From the NCBI GenBank assembly GCA_021802945.1, contig JAJZRE010000002.1:5202-69201 (forward strand): 64,000 bases of DNA. Reading direction: 5' to 3'. Made by a program: the position numbers and the translations under genes. Below, in pieces: positions 53,675 to 63,214 of this stretch; positions within the stretch are counted from its first letter, which is position 1; the number at the start of each line of letters is the position of its first letter. The DNA is from Pseudomonadota bacterium. GTDB lineage: Bacteria > Pseudomonadota > Gammaproteobacteria > Burkholderiales > Thiobacillaceae. The notes under the pieces were generated by a model that was not told where the DNA came from, did no database searches, and saw only the letters and a program-made list of their open reading frames with translations.

Positions 53675-53976
53675 TTTCGCTGTCGCATTACCTGATCCTG
53701 GGCGGCATCCTGTTCGCCATCAGCGTGTTGGGGATCTTCCTCAACCGCAAGAACGTCATCATCCTCCTGATGGCGATCGAACTGATGCTGCTCGCGGTGA
53801 ACATGAATTTCGTCGCGTTCTCGCATTACCTGGAGGACATTCACGGGCAGATATTCGTCTTCTTCATCCTGACCGTCGCTGCGGCGGAATCCGCCATCGG
53901 CCTGGCGATCCTGGTGGTGCTGTTCCGCAACCTCCACACGATCAATGTCGATGATCTCGACCACCTGAAAGGCTGA
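53671..53976 (+). CDS. nuoK: NADH-quinone oxidoreductase subunit K
   Basis: 101 residues, three membrane helices, with conserved membrane Glu in '[17 protein letters not shown]' and '[20 protein letters not shown]'. Mrp-type proton channel small subunit. Overlaps both neighbours. Confidence 0.95.
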   Translation: MISLSHYLILGGILFAISVLGIFLNRKNVIILLMAIELMLLAVNMNFVAFSHYLEDIHGQIFVFFILTVAAAESAIGLAILVVLFRNLHTINVDDLDHLKG

Positions 53977-55991
53977 TGCGCGTGGATATGCAGACGCTCT
54001 ACCTCATCGTGCCGCTGGCGCCTCTGTTCGGTGCGATCGTCGCCGGGCTGTTCGGCAGGCTGGTCGGCCGAACCGGGGCCCATGTCGTCACCATCGCCGG
54101 TGTGGCGGTTTCGTTCATCGCCTCGGTGCTGGTGTTCCAGGACGTGCTCGCGGGCCATACCTTCAACGGGACCGTGTACACCTGGATGACGCTGGGCGAT
54201 CTGCGTTTTGAAGTCGGCTTCCTGGTCGATGCGCTCACCGCGATGATGATGCTGGTCGTCACCTTCGTCTCGCTGATGGTGCACGTCTACACCATCGGCT
54301 ACATGCACGATGACCCGGGCTACCAGCGCTTCTTCAGCTACATCTCGCTGTTCACCTTCTCGATGCTCATGCTGGTGATGAGCAACAACTTCCTGCAACT
54401 GTTCTTCGGCTGGGAAGCGGTGGGTCTGGTGTCCTATCTGCTGATCGGCTTCTGGTACACGAAAGAGACGGCGATCTACGCCAACCTCAAGGCCTTCCTG
54501 GTCAACCGGGTGGGAGACTTTGGCTTCATCCTCGGCATCGGCCTGGTGCTGGCCTGGTTCGGCACGCTCGATTACGCCACTGTTTTTGCCAAGGCGCCGT
54601 CCCTGGCGCGCGAAACCATCACGCTGTGGCCGGGGGCGCCCTGGCACCTCATGACCGTCGTCGGCATCCTGCTGTTCATCGGCGCGATGGGCAAGTCGGC
54701 CCAGTTCCCGCTGCACGTCTGGCTGCCCGACTCGATGGAAGGCCCGACGCCGATTTCCGCGCTGATCCATGCGGCGACGATGGTCACCGCCGGCATCTTC
54801 ATGGTCGCGCGCATGTCGCCGCTGTACGAACTGTCCGACGTGGCCTTGAGCTTCATCATGGTCATCGGCGCGATCACCGCGCTGTTCATGGGCTTCCTCG
54901 GCATGGTGCAGAACGACATCAAGCGGGTGGTGGCGTATTCGACCCTGTCCCAGCTCGGCTACATGACCGTCGCGCTCGGCGCGTCGGCCTACTCGGTCGC
55001 GGTGTTCCACCTGATGACACACGCGTTCTTCAAGGCGCTGCTGTTCCTCGCCGCCGGTTCGGTCATCATCGCCATGCACCACAACCAGGACATCCGCTAC
55101 ATGGGCGGCCTGAAAAAATACATGCCGATCACCTGGGTCACCTCGCTGATCGGTTCGCTGGCGCTGATCGGAACGCCTTTCCTGTCGGGCTTCTATTCCA
55201 AGGAGAGCATCATCGAGGCGGCCAGCATGTCGCATCTGCCGGGGGCCGGTTTCGCCTATTTCGCCGTGCTGGCTGGCGTGTTCGTCACCGCGTTCTATTC
55301 CTTCCGCATGTATTTCCTGGTATTCCACGGCAAGGAGCGCTTTCACCAGGGCCATACCCACGGCAACGAGCCCGACGCGGGCCATGCTGACCATCACGGC
55401 CATGGCCACGGCGGCACGCCCCACGAAACGCCGTGGGTGATCACCGGCCCCTTGCTCGCGCTGGCGCTGCCCTCGCTGGCGATCGGCTACATGACCATCG
55501 AACCGATGCTGTTCGGCGACTTTTTCGGCCGCGCGATTTACGTTGCCGACCGCCATCCGGCGATGCGCGAAATGAACCAGGAGTTTCACGGCGCCATGGA
55601 AATGGGGCTGCACGCGGTGACGACGCTGCCATTCTGGCTGGCGGCAGCGGGCGTGGGGCTGTCGGCGTTCTTCTATCTCAAGCGTCCGGACATCCCGGCA
55701 GCCATCGCGCAGCGCTTCAAGTTCCTGCATCAGATGCTGCTCAACAAATACTGGTTCGACGAACTCTACAGCTGGGTGTTCGCCCGGGGCGCGCGCGCGC
55801 TCGGCGGCGGCCTGTGGCGGCGTGGCGACCAGAACGTGATCGACGGCTTCTTCGTCAACGGTTCGGCGCACCTGGTCGAACGCGTCTCGCGCCTGGTCAA
55901 GGCCTTCCAGTCGGGCTACATCTACCACTACGCGTTTGCCATGCTGATCGGGGTGTTCGCCCTGGTGACCTGGTTTGCGCGCCTGAACTGA
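53976..55991 (+). CDS. nuoL: NADH-quinone oxidoreductase subunit L
   Basis: 671 residues, antiporter-like proton pump with about 16 helices and the lateral helix. 'FFGWEAVGLVSYLLIGFWY' and 'IGAMGKSAQFPLHVWLPDSM' are the core motifs. A His-rich loop ('HTHGNEPDAGHADHHGHGHG') sits before a late membrane helix. Start at 53976 (overlap with nuoK) or ATG 53988. Confidence 0.95.
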   Translation: MRVDMQTLYLIVPLAPLFGAIVAGLFGRLVGRTGAHVVTIAGVAVSFIASVLVFQDVLAGHTFNGTVYTWMTLGDLRFEVGFLVDALTAMMMLVVTFVSLMVHVYTIGYMHDDPGYQRFFSYISLFTFSMLMLVMSNNFLQLFFGWEAVGLVSYLLIGFWYTKETAIYANLKAFLVNRVGDFGFILGIGLVLAWFGTLDYATVFAKAPSLARETITLWPGAPWHLMTVVGILLFIGAMGKSAQFPLHVWLPDSMEGPTPISALIHAATMVTAGIFMVARMSPLYELSDVALSFIMVIGAITALFMGFLGMVQNDIKRVVAYSTLSQLGYMTVALGASAYSVAVFHLMTHAFFKALLFLAAGSVIIAMHHNQDIRYMGGLKKYMPITWVTSLIGSLALIGTPFLSGFYSKESIIEAASMSHLPGAGFAYFAVLAGVFVTAFYSFRMYFLVFHGKERFHQGHTHGNEPDAGHADHHGHGHGGTPHETPWVITGPLLALALPSLAIGYMTIEPMLFGDFFGRAIYVADRHPAMREMNQEFHGAMEMGLHAVTTLPFWLAAAGVGLSAFFYLKRPDIPAAIAQRFKFLHQMLLNKYWFDELYSWVFARGARALGGGLWRRGDQNVIDGFFVNGSAHLVERVSRLVKAFQSGYIYHYAFAMLIGVFALVTWFARLN

Positions 55992-55994
55992 CCC

Positions 55995-57476
55995 ATGCAG
56001 AACAATCTCCTTTCCCTCGTTATCTGGGTTCCGATTCTGGCCGGAGTAGCGGTGCTCGCCACCGGCTCCGACCGCAACGCGGCGCTCGCCCGCTGGGTGG
56101 CGCTGGCGGGCGCGCTGCTGGGACTGATCGTCGCGATTCCGCTGGCCACCGGCTTCGACACCGCCACCTCGGCGATGCAGTTCGTCGAAATGAAGGCCTG
56201 GATTCCGGCGTTCAACATCCACTACCACCTCGGCGTCGACGGCATCTCGATGCCGCTGATCCTGCTCAACAGCCTCATCACCGTGCTGGTGGTGATCGCC
56301 GGCTGGCAGGTGATCCGGGACAAGGTCGCGCAGTACATGGCGGCCTTCCTCGTCATGTCCGGCCTCATCAACGGCGTCTTCGCCGCGCTCGACGGCATCC
56401 TGTTCTACGTCTTCTTCGAAGGCATGCTGATCCCGCTGTACCTGATCGTCGGGGTGTGGGGCGGGCCGAACCGGGTCTACGCCGCGTTCAAGTTCTTCCT
56501 CTACACCCTGCTCGGCTCGCTCTTGATGCTGGTGTCGATGATCTACCTGTATTTCCAGTCGGGCGGCAGCTTCGACATCCAGACCTGGCACACGACGACG
56601 CTCGGGATGACGGCGCAGACGCTGATGTTCTTCGCCTTCCTGCTGGCGTTCGGGGTCAAGGTGCCGATGTGGCCGGTCCACACCTGGCTGCCCGACGCCC
56701 ACGTCGAAGCGCCCACCGGCGGTTCGGTGGTGCTGGCGGCGATCACCCTGAAGGTCGGCGCCTACGGCTTCCTGCGCTTCATCCTGCCGATCCTGCCGGA
56801 TGCCAGCCGCGAACTTGCCTGGTTCGTCATCGCACTGTCGCTGATTGCCGTGGCCTACATCGGCCTGGTCGCACTGGCGCAGGCCGACATGAAGAAACTC
56901 ATCGCCTATTCGTCGATCGCGCACATGGGCTTCGTCACCCTCGGCTTCTTCATGTTCAATCCGCTCGGTCTTGAAGGCGGCCTGGTGCAGATGATCTCGC
57001 ACGGTTTCGTCTCGGCGGCGCTGTTCCTCTGCATCGGCGTCATGTACGACCGCCTGCATTCGCGCCAGATCAAGGACTACGGCGGGCTCGTCAACAAGAT
57101 GCCGGTGTTCGCCGCGTTCTTCATGCTGTTCGCCATGGCCAACTCGGGGCTTCCTGCCACCAGCGGCTTCGTCGGGGAGTTCATGGTCATCATGGCCGCG
57201 ACCCAGGTCAATTTCTGGTTCGCCTTCGTTGCCGCCACCACGCTGATCCTCGGCGCGGCCTACACGCTGTGGATGTACAAGCGCGTGGTGTTCGGCAATG
57301 TCACCAACCCGCACGTCGAGGAGATGAACGACATCAACCCGCGCGAGATCCTGCTGCTCGGCGTGCTTGCAGCCTGCGTGCTGGCCATGGGCCTGTATCC
57401 CAAGCCGTTCACCGATGTGATGCATGTCTCGGTGGTCGACCTGCTGGCGCACGTCGCCCAAAGCAAACTGCCTTAA
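55995..57476 (+). CDS. nuoM: NADH-quinone oxidoreductase subunit M
   Basis: 493 residues, 14 membrane helices. 'YHLGVDGISMPLILLNSLIT', 'FEGMLIPLYLIVGVWGG' and 'VPMWPVHTWLPDAHVEAPT' are conserved proton-channel blocks. Four bases after nuoL. Confidence 0.96.
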   Translation: MQNNLLSLVIWVPILAGVAVLATGSDRNAALARWVALAGALLGLIVAIPLATGFDTATSAMQFVEMKAWIPAFNIHYHLGVDGISMPLILLNSLITVLVVIAGWQVIRDKVAQYMAAFLVMSGLINGVFAALDGILFYVFFEGMLIPLYLIVGVWGGPNRVYAAFKFFLYTLLGSLLMLVSMIYLYFQSGGSFDIQTWHTTTLGMTAQTLMFFAFLLAFGVKVPMWPVHTWLPDAHVEAPTGGSVVLAAITLKVGAYGFLRFILPILPDASRELAWFVIALSLIAVAYIGLVALAQADMKKLIAYSSIAHMGFVTLGFFMFNPLGLEGGLVQMISHGFVSAALFLCIGVMYDRLHSRQIKDYGGLVNKMPVFAAFFMLFAMANSGLPATSGFVGEFMVIMAATQVNFWFAFVAATTLILGAAYTLWMYKRVVFGNVTNPHVEEMNDINPREILLLGVLAACVLAMGLYPKPFTDVMHVSVVDLLAHVAQSKLP

Positions 57477-57485
57477 GGTTCCAGG

Positions 57486-58931
57486 ATGAGCCACGCCATC
57501 ATGCAATACGCGCCTGTTTTCCCCGAGATTTTCGTGCTTGCCATGGTTTCGCTGATCCTGGTGATCGACGCCGCGGTCGGTGACAGCAAGCGTGACCTGG
57601 CCTATGCGCTCTCGCTCGCCACACTGGCCGGTGCGGCGTTCCTCACCGTGCGCGATTTCTCCACCATGCCGGTGCTGACGCTGGGCGGACTTTTCATCGA
57701 CGACCCGCTGTCCGACGTGCTGAAGCTGTTTCTCTATCTGACCGTCGCAGCCGTGCTGGTGTACTCGCGCGACTACCTGCGCGCGCGCGGGCTCTGCAAG
57801 GGCGAGTTCTTCGTGCTGGCGCTGTTCGCGCTGCTGGGCATGATGGTGATGGTGTCGGCCAGCCACTTCCTCACCCTCTATCTCGGCCTCGAACTGCTGT
57901 CGCTGTCCCTCTATGCGATGGTGGCGCTGCACCGCGACTCCAGTGTGGCGACCGAGGCGGCCATGAAATACTTCGTGCTGGGCGCGCTGGCGTCGGGCAT
58001 GCTGCTCTATGGCATGTCGATGGTGTATGGCGTCACCGGCTCGCTGGGGCTGGGCGACATGGCCATCGCCCTGCAGGACGGAACCGACCTGCGCATCCCG
58101 CTGGTGTTCGGCATCGTCTTCATCGTCGCCGGCCTTGCCTTCAAGCTCGGCGCCGTCCCGTTCCACATGTGGGTGCCCGACGTCTACCACGGCGCGCCGA
58201 CCGCGATGACGCTGTTCATCGGCTCCGCCCCCAAGATCGCCGCCTTCGCCTTCGTGGTCCGCATCCTGGGGCAGGGGCTGGAGTCGCAGGTGGGCGATTG
58301 GCGCGAGATGCTGGTGATCCTGGCGGTGCTGTCGATGGCGCTCGGCAATGTCGCGGCCATCGCGCAAAGCAATCTGAAGCGCATGTTCGCCTACTCGACC
58401 ATCTCGCACATGGGCTTCATGCTGCTGGGGATACTCGCCGGCTCGCAGAACGGCTACGGCAGCGCGATGTTCTACGTGCTGGTGTATGCGCTGATGAGCC
58501 TGGGCGGTTTCGGGATGATCCTGCTATTGTCGCGTGCCGGGTTCGAGGCCGACCAGCTGGACGACTTCAAGGGCCTGAACCGCCGCAGCCCGTGGCTGGC
58601 TTTCCTGATGCTGCTGCTGATGTTCTCGATGGCCGGCGTGCCGCCTACGGTGGGATTCTATGCCAAACTGTCGGTGCTGCAGGCCGTGGTCGGGATCGGC
58701 TACGTCTGGCTGGCGGTGGCCGCGGTGCTGTTCTCGCTGATCGGCGCGTTCTATTATCTGCGCATCGTCAAGCTGATGTATTTCGACGCGCCGCTCGACA
58801 CTGCGCCGATCACCGCCAGTCCCGATGCGCGTGTCGTCATGTCGGTCAACGGGCTTGCGATACTGGCGCTGGGGATCATGCCGCAGTCGCTGATGGCGGT
58901 GTGCATCCACGCCATCGGCGCGTCTTTCTGA
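57486..58931 (+). CDS. nuoN: NADH-quinone oxidoreductase subunit N
   Basis: 481 residues, 14 membrane helices. '[20 protein letters not shown]', '[20 protein letters not shown]' and '[16 protein letters not shown]'. Last core gene of the complex I operon; DUF2818 follows. Confidence 0.96.
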   Translation: MSHAIMQYAPVFPEIFVLAMVSLILVIDAAVGDSKRDLAYALSLATLAGAAFLTVRDFSTMPVLTLGGLFIDDPLSDVLKLFLYLTVAAVLVYSRDYLRARGLCKGEFFVLALFALLGMMVMVSASHFLTLYLGLELLSLSLYAMVALHRDSSVATEAAMKYFVLGALASGMLLYGMSMVYGVTGSLGLGDMAIALQDGTDLRIPLVFGIVFIVAGLAFKLGAVPFHMWVPDVYHGAPTAMTLFIGSAPKIAAFAFVVRILGQGLESQVGDWREMLVILAVLSMALGNVAAIAQSNLKRMFAYSTISHMGFMLLGILAGSQNGYGSAMFYVLVYALMSLGGFGMILLLSRAGFEADQLDDFKGLNRRSPWLAFLMLLLMFSMAGVPPTVGFYAKLSVLQAVVGIGYVWLAVAAVLFSLIGAFYYLRIVKLMYFDAPLDTAPITASPDARVVMSVNGLAILALGIMPQSLMAVCIHAIGASF

Positions 58932-58955
58932 ACCCGTTCAATTGAACCAAATCGT

Positions 58956-58977
58956 GCCGGAGCAGGTCTGCCCCGGC
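58956..58977 (+). repeat. Stem-loop at the end of the nuo operon
   Basis: GCCGG-A-GCAG-GT-CTGC-C-CCGGC forms a 9-bp stem with one internal mismatch; no T run. Just before it GTTCAATTGAAC (58936-58947) is a perfect 12-bp palindrome. It may partly end or stabilise the nuo transcript before the DUF2818 gene. Confidence 0.45.
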
Positions 58978-59001
58978 GTAACCTAGCCATTCGGATCCAC
59001 C

Positions 59002-59304
59002 GTGAATTTCTCCACTTCCCTGTTGCTGACGCTGGCGTTCGTCGCCGCCAACCTGCCTTTCCTCGTCGAACGCATTTTTTTCGTCATCCGCCCCAAAACC
59101 GGCTCCAAGAATTTCGCCTGGCGGCTGCTGGAGCTGGTGATCCTGTTTTTCGCGGTCGGCGGCATTGCGCGCCTGCTGGAGGGCAATCTGGGCGACATCC
59201 AGCATCAGGAGTGGGAATTCTACGCGGTCAATGCCTCGCTGTTCGTCGTGTTCGCCTACCCGGGCTTCATCTACCGCTATCTGTGGCGGCGGCGCGGGGC
59301 ATAG
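59002..59304 (+). CDS. DUF2818 family membrane protein
   Basis: 100 residues, three membrane helices: 'LLTLAFVAANLPFLVERIFF' and 'VNASLFVVFAYPGFIYRYLW'. Conserved immediately downstream of nuoN in betaproteobacteria, suggesting a role linked to complex I; function unknown. GTG start. Confidence 0.87.
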   Translation: MNFSTSLLLTLAFVAANLPFLVERIFFVIRPKTGSKNFAWRLLELVILFFAVGGIARLLEGNLGDIQHQEWEFYAVNASLFVVFAYPGFIYRYLWRRRGA

Positions 59305-59318
59305 GAGGAAGGCACAGC

Positions 59319-59525
59319 ATGGAATTCAAACTGCGTGGAGACCATGTCGCGCTCTGCGACCTGCTCAAACTTACCGGCATCGCCGACAGCGGCGGGCAGG
59401 GCAAGCTCATGATCGCCAACGGTGACGTCACCGTCGACGGCCGCCCCGAAAGTCGCAAGACGGCGAAAATACGGGCGGATCAGACGGTACGGTGTCTTGG
59501 CCAGACTGTTCGGGTTGTCGCCTAA
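59319..59525 (+). CDS. S4-domain RNA-binding protein, YbcJ-like
   Basis: 68 residues. Small S4 fold: 'VALCDLLKLTGIADSGGQGK', 'MIANGDVTVDGRPESRKTAK' and 'IRADQTVRCLGQTV'. Start at ATG 59319 behind AGGAGGAAGG; the longer ORF in the track begins inside DUF2818. Probably binds structured RNA. Confidence 0.88.
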   Translation: MEFKLRGDHVALCDLLKLTGIADSGGQGKLMIANGDVTVDGRPESRKTAKIRADQTVRCLGQTVRVVA

Positions 59526-59576
59526 GCGTCCAGGCGCGAGTGCGAAGCGGCAGGGGAACGCCCGAGTCCGGGTCCG

Positions 59577-60284
59577 CTATGGACCGTCTTTTCTGAACAG
59601 ATCGACCCGGATGGGTATGTGGAAACTCGCCCCGCCGGCTGCCATGTGCCGGTCGAACTTCGCACGCACCGCAGCGTGAAGCGCGGGGGACAAGCTGTGA
59701 TCGGTATGGGTCACCTTGAGAATCCGGTTTTCAAACTGGCTGAAATCGTCGAAGTGTGTCGGTTGCAGAAAGAAGGTCTGTGATACGAGCGACAGCCGCT
59801 GCGTCGAAACGGCTCTGACTTCCGCTGCAAAAGCCGCCTCCCGCACCGCTTTCTCGTCGTGGAACAGCCGGAGGATGTCGTTGAAATCGCCGGCATAAAC
59901 AGGCTCCGAAATATAGGCCAGGCCGCCCGGTTTCAAGACCCTGCGGATCTCGGCGAATGCATCGTCCATCAACTCGGTCGGCACGTGGTGCAGGGACTTG
60001 AACATCAGGACAATGTCGAAGCGCGCGTCCTCAGCCGGGATGTTTTCGGCACCGCCATACTCGAACTGGACATTGTCCGGCTTTTCCGATGCTTTGTTGA
60101 TCGCGAGCTGTGTGGAATCCACTTCCAGCGCGAGCACCGAGCCGGCCGTTCGGGCAATCAGGCGGGTCTTGTCTGCCTTCCCGCAACCGAGTTCGAGAAC
60201 CTTCGCGCCCGGCAGGGACAGGCGTTCGCTGAGAACCTCCCCCTCGTCAGCAACGCGGGATACATTCGGGTCTGCAATACGCAT
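59577..60284 (-). CDS. Class I SAM-dependent methyltransferase
   Basis: 235 residues from ATG 60284 with AGGAAA upstream; the ORF continues 64 codons further with no homology support. SAM motifs 'KVLELGCGKADKTRLIARTA', 'LALEVDSTQ', 'FDIVLMFKSLHHVP' and 'LKPGGLAYISEPVYAGDF'. A late motif-rich region could fit a small-molecule methyltransferase; substrate unknown. Downstream of mutS on the same strand. Confidence 0.8.
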   Translation of the reverse strand: MRIADPNVSRVADEGEVLSERLSLPGAKVLELGCGKADKTRLIARTAGSVLALEVDSTQLAINKASEKPDNVQFEYGGAENIPAEDARFDIVLMFKSLHHVPTELMDDAFAEIRRVLKPGGLAYISEPVYAGDFNDILRLFHDEKAVREAAFAAEVRAVSTQRLSLVSQTFFLQPTHFDDFSQFENRILKVTHTDHSLSPALHAAVRAKFDRHMAAGGASFHIPIRVDLFRKDGP

Positions 60285-60367
60285 TTCGTCGTATTTCCTA
60301 TAAGGGCTGGATGGATTCGGTGTTGAAGTGCATGGCATGAATTGATCAGCGCTTGCCCAGGCGTGCC

Positions 60368-60637
60368 TCACAAAAAACAGAAGGTATAGCGTCCGGAGTC
60401 GAACGCCAGCGCCATCCGTGCGCCGCGGTTGAGCGCATAGTCCCACGAGCCCCTGGTGGCGCAGCCCTCGTGGCATTCGCTCACGCCCGCCGGCGATTCG
60501 AGATCGCGTTCGCGGTCGTACCAGCTCAACAACATCGTGTCGTCGCCCAGCTGCTGTCGCGCGATGGCGGTCGCCAGCTTCAGCGCGGCGCTGAAATCGA
60601 GGTCGAGTTCAGACGTATCCAGCCGCAGGGTTTTCAT
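60368..60637 (-). CDS. Small AF1514/DUF5619-like protein
   Basis: 89 residues. The ATG overlaps the mutS stop, so it is translationally coupled to mutS. Features: '[20 protein letters not shown]', '[20 protein letters not shown]' and aromatic end 'GRYTFCFL'. The pattern recalls the small AF1514-like (DUF5619) proteins of unknown function; this assignment is from memory of the motif, not a search. Confidence 0.65.
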   Translation of the reverse strand: MKTLRLDTSELDLDFSAALKLATAIARQQLGDDTMLLSWYDRERDLESPAGVSECHEGCATRGSWDYALNRGARMALAFDSGRYTFCFL

Positions 60638-63195
60638 GGCGCGGTGTCAGTCAGCGCCTTGAGGGCGTAGAGCATGTCGAGCGCCGCCTTCGGCGTGAGG
60701 GTGTCGGGGTCGAGTTCGCGCAGCTGGTCGAGCGCGGGGTGCGGTGGCGGCGCGTCGTTGGGGAGATGGGCGGCGAACAGGTCGCCCTGCGGGCCGGGCT
60801 GCAACTGGGCATCCTCGAGTTCGCGCAGGTGGCGCCGTGCCGCGTGAATCACGGGGCCGGGCACGCCGGCCAGGCGCGCGACCTGGATGCCGTAGCTCTG
60901 CGAGGCCGGGCCTTCCTCGACCGCGTGCAGGAACACGAGGTCCGCGCCGTGCTCCTTGGCGTCGAGATGCACGTTGGCGAGCTGGCGGAATTCCTGCGCC
61001 AGCTGGGTCAGCTCGAAATAATGGGTGGCGAACAGGGTGAACGCGCGCGTCGCGGTCACCAGATGGCGCGCCACCGCCCAGGCCAGCGCGAGGCCGTCGA
61101 AGGTCGAGGTGCCGCGGCCGATCTCGTCGAGCAGCACCAGGCTGTTGGCGCTGGCGTTGTGCAGGATGTGCGCGGTCTCGGTCATCTCGACCATGAAGGT
61201 CGAGCGGCCGCCGGCGAGGTCGTCGGACGCGCCGATGCGGGTGAAGATCTGGTCGACGTCGCCGATCTTCGCCGAGCTGGCGGGCACCCACAGGCCGCAG
61301 CAGGCCAGGAGCGTGATCAGCGCCACCTGCCGCATGTAGGTCGACTTGCCGCCCATGTTGGGGCCGGTGATGAGCAGCATCTGGCGGCTGCGGGTCAGCA
61401 GCGCGTCGTTGGGGATGAAGTGCGCGGCCTGCGCCTCGACCACCGGATGGCGGCCGCCGCGGATGACGATGCCGGGCTCCTCGCTGTACTCGGGCGGGTT
61501 GAGCCGGAGCGTGCCCGCGCGCTCGGCCTGGCTCGCCAGCACGTCGATCTCGGCGAGCGCGGCGGCAATGGCAAGCAGATCCGGCACATGCGGCGTGAGG
61601 GTGTCCAGCAGCGCATCGAACAGCGCCTTCTCGCGCGCCAGCGCGCGGTCCTGCGCCGACAAAGCCTTGTCCTCGAAGGCCTTGAGTTCCGGCGTGATGT
61701 AGCGCTCGGCGTTCTTCAGCGTCTGGCGGCGGCGGTAGTCGTCGGGGACGTTCTCCGACTGCGCGCGGCTGACCTCGATGTAGAAGCCATGCACCTTGTT
61801 GTATTCGACCTTGAGCGTGGCGATGCCCGAGCGCGCGCGCTCGCGCGTTTCCAGTTCCAGCAGGAAGGCCCCGGCGTCGCGCGTCAGCGCGCGCAGTTCG
61901 TCGAGATCGGCGTCGTAGCCGTCGGCAATCACGCCGCCCTCGCGCAGCACGCTGGCCGGTTCCGGCTGGACCGCGCGCGCCAGCAGCGCATGCAGGTCGG
62001 GGCGGGCGGCGAGCGCGGCCCGCAGCGCCGTCAGCCGCGCGCGGTCGTCGGGCAGGGCCGCCGCGAGCTCGGGCAGCAGGGCGAGCGTATCGCGCAGGCC
62101 GGACAGGTCTCGCGGCCGCGCGTTCTTCAGCGCGATGCGGCCGCCGATGCGCTCGACGTCGGCGCAGCCTTTCAGCAGCCGGGTAAGCGTGGCAGCGGTG
62201 TCGGGCCGTTCGGCCAGCACGCCGATGGCGTCGCGCCGCCGGGTCAGGGTTTCGCGGTCGCGCAGCGGATGGTGCAGCCAGTGGCGCAGCAGGCGCGTCC
62301 CCATGCCGGTGGCGGTGGTGTCGAGCACCGACAGCAGGGTCGGCGCCGCTTCGCCGCGCAGGGTTTCGGTGAGCTCCAGATTGCGCCGGGTGGCGGCGTC
62401 GAGCTGCACGAAATCGCTGCCGCGCTCGGCGCGGATCGACTGGATGTGCGGCAGCGCGGTGCGCTGGGTAGTCTGGATGTAGTCGAGCAGGGCGCCCGCC
62501 GCCGCAATGGCGAGCGGCAGGTCGGCGACGCCGAAGCCGGCGAGATCGCGGCTGCCGAGTTGCTGCGCCAGACGGGTCTGCGCGCCGGCCGTATCGAACT
62601 GCCACGGCGCCAGCCGGCGCACCGCGCAGGCTGCGCCGTCGAGGGCAAAGTCGTCAGGCGCCAGGATTTCCGCCGGACGCACACGTGCCAGCAGGGCGGG
62701 CAGGGCGGCGGCGTCGACCTCGGTGACCTGGAAGCGCCCGGCGGCAAGGTTGAGCCAGGCCACGCCGATTGCTTCCGTGCCAGGTGCGATCGCAAGAATC
62801 AGGGTGTCGCGCGTTTCGTCCAGCAGCCCGGAATCGGTCAGCGTGCCCGGCGTCACGATGCGCGCCACCTGGCGGTCGACCGGTCCTTTGGATGTTGCAG
62901 GATCGCCCACCTGCTCGGCGATCACCACCGATTCGCCCAGCTTCAGCAGCCGCGCCAGATACTGCTCGGCGCTGTGGTAGGGCACGCCGGCCATCTTGAT
63001 CGGGCTGCCGGCCGAGGCGCCGCGCGTGGTGAGCGTGATGTTCAGCAGCCGCGCCGCCTTCTCGGCGTCGTCGAAGAACAGCTCGTAGAAGTCGCCCATG
63101 CGGTAGAACAGCAGCATGTCGGGATGCTGCGCCTTGATGCCCAGGTACTGCTGCATCATCGGGGTGTGGGCAGTGGGCTCCCTGGCGATGGACAT
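60634..63195 (-). CDS. mutS: DNA mismatch repair protein MutS
   Basis: 853 residues, full length. Mismatch-binding Phe-x-Glu in '[20 protein letters not shown]', Walker A '[20 protein letters not shown]', '[19 protein letters not shown]' and '[20 protein letters not shown]', and the C-terminal helix-turn-helix. Starts '[19 protein letters not shown]'. Lies 19 bases after suhB. Confidence 0.97.
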   Translation of the reverse strand: MSIAREPTAHTPMMQQYLGIKAQHPDMLLFYRMGDFYELFFDDAEKAARLLNITLTTRGASAGSPIKMAGVPYHSAEQYLARLLKLGESVVIAEQVGDPATSKGPVDRQVARIVTPGTLTDSGLLDETRDTLILAIAPGTEAIGVAWLNLAAGRFQVTEVDAAALPALLARVRPAEILAPDDFALDGAACAVRRLAPWQFDTAGAQTRLAQQLGSRDLAGFGVADLPLAIAAAGALLDYIQTTQRTALPHIQSIRAERGSDFVQLDAATRRNLELTETLRGEAAPTLLSVLDTTATGMGTRLLRHWLHHPLRDRETLTRRRDAIGVLAERPDTAATLTRLLKGCADVERIGGRIALKNARPRDLSGLRDTLALLPELAAALPDDRARLTALRAALAARPDLHALLARAVQPEPASVLREGGVIADGYDADLDELRALTRDAGAFLLELETRERARSGIATLKVEYNKVHGFYIEVSRAQSENVPDDYRRRQTLKNAERYITPELKAFEDKALSAQDRALAREKALFDALLDTLTPHVPDLLAIAAALAEIDVLASQAERAGTLRLNPPEYSEEPGIVIRGGRHPVVEAQAAHFIPNDALLTRSRQMLLITGPNMGGKSTYMRQVALITLLACCGLWVPASSAKIGDVDQIFTRIGASDDLAGGRSTFMVEMTETAHILHNASANSLVLLDEIGRGTSTFDGLALAWAVARHLVTATRAFTLFATHYFELTQLAQEFRQLANVHLDAKEHGADLVFLHAVEEGPASQSYGIQVARLAGVPGPVIHAARRHLRELEDAQLQPGPQGDLFAAHLPNDAPPPHPALDQLRELDPDTLTPKAALDMLYALKALTDTAP

Positions 63196-63214
63196 GTGGG
63201 GACGCGTATCGGGG

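Noticed and set aside
53841-58409. 1522-residue minus-strand ORF opposite nuoK-nuoN
   Set aside because: It lies antisense to clear nuo genes in high-GC DNA and has a His/Arg/Gln-rich composition typical of shadow frames; no domain is recognisable.
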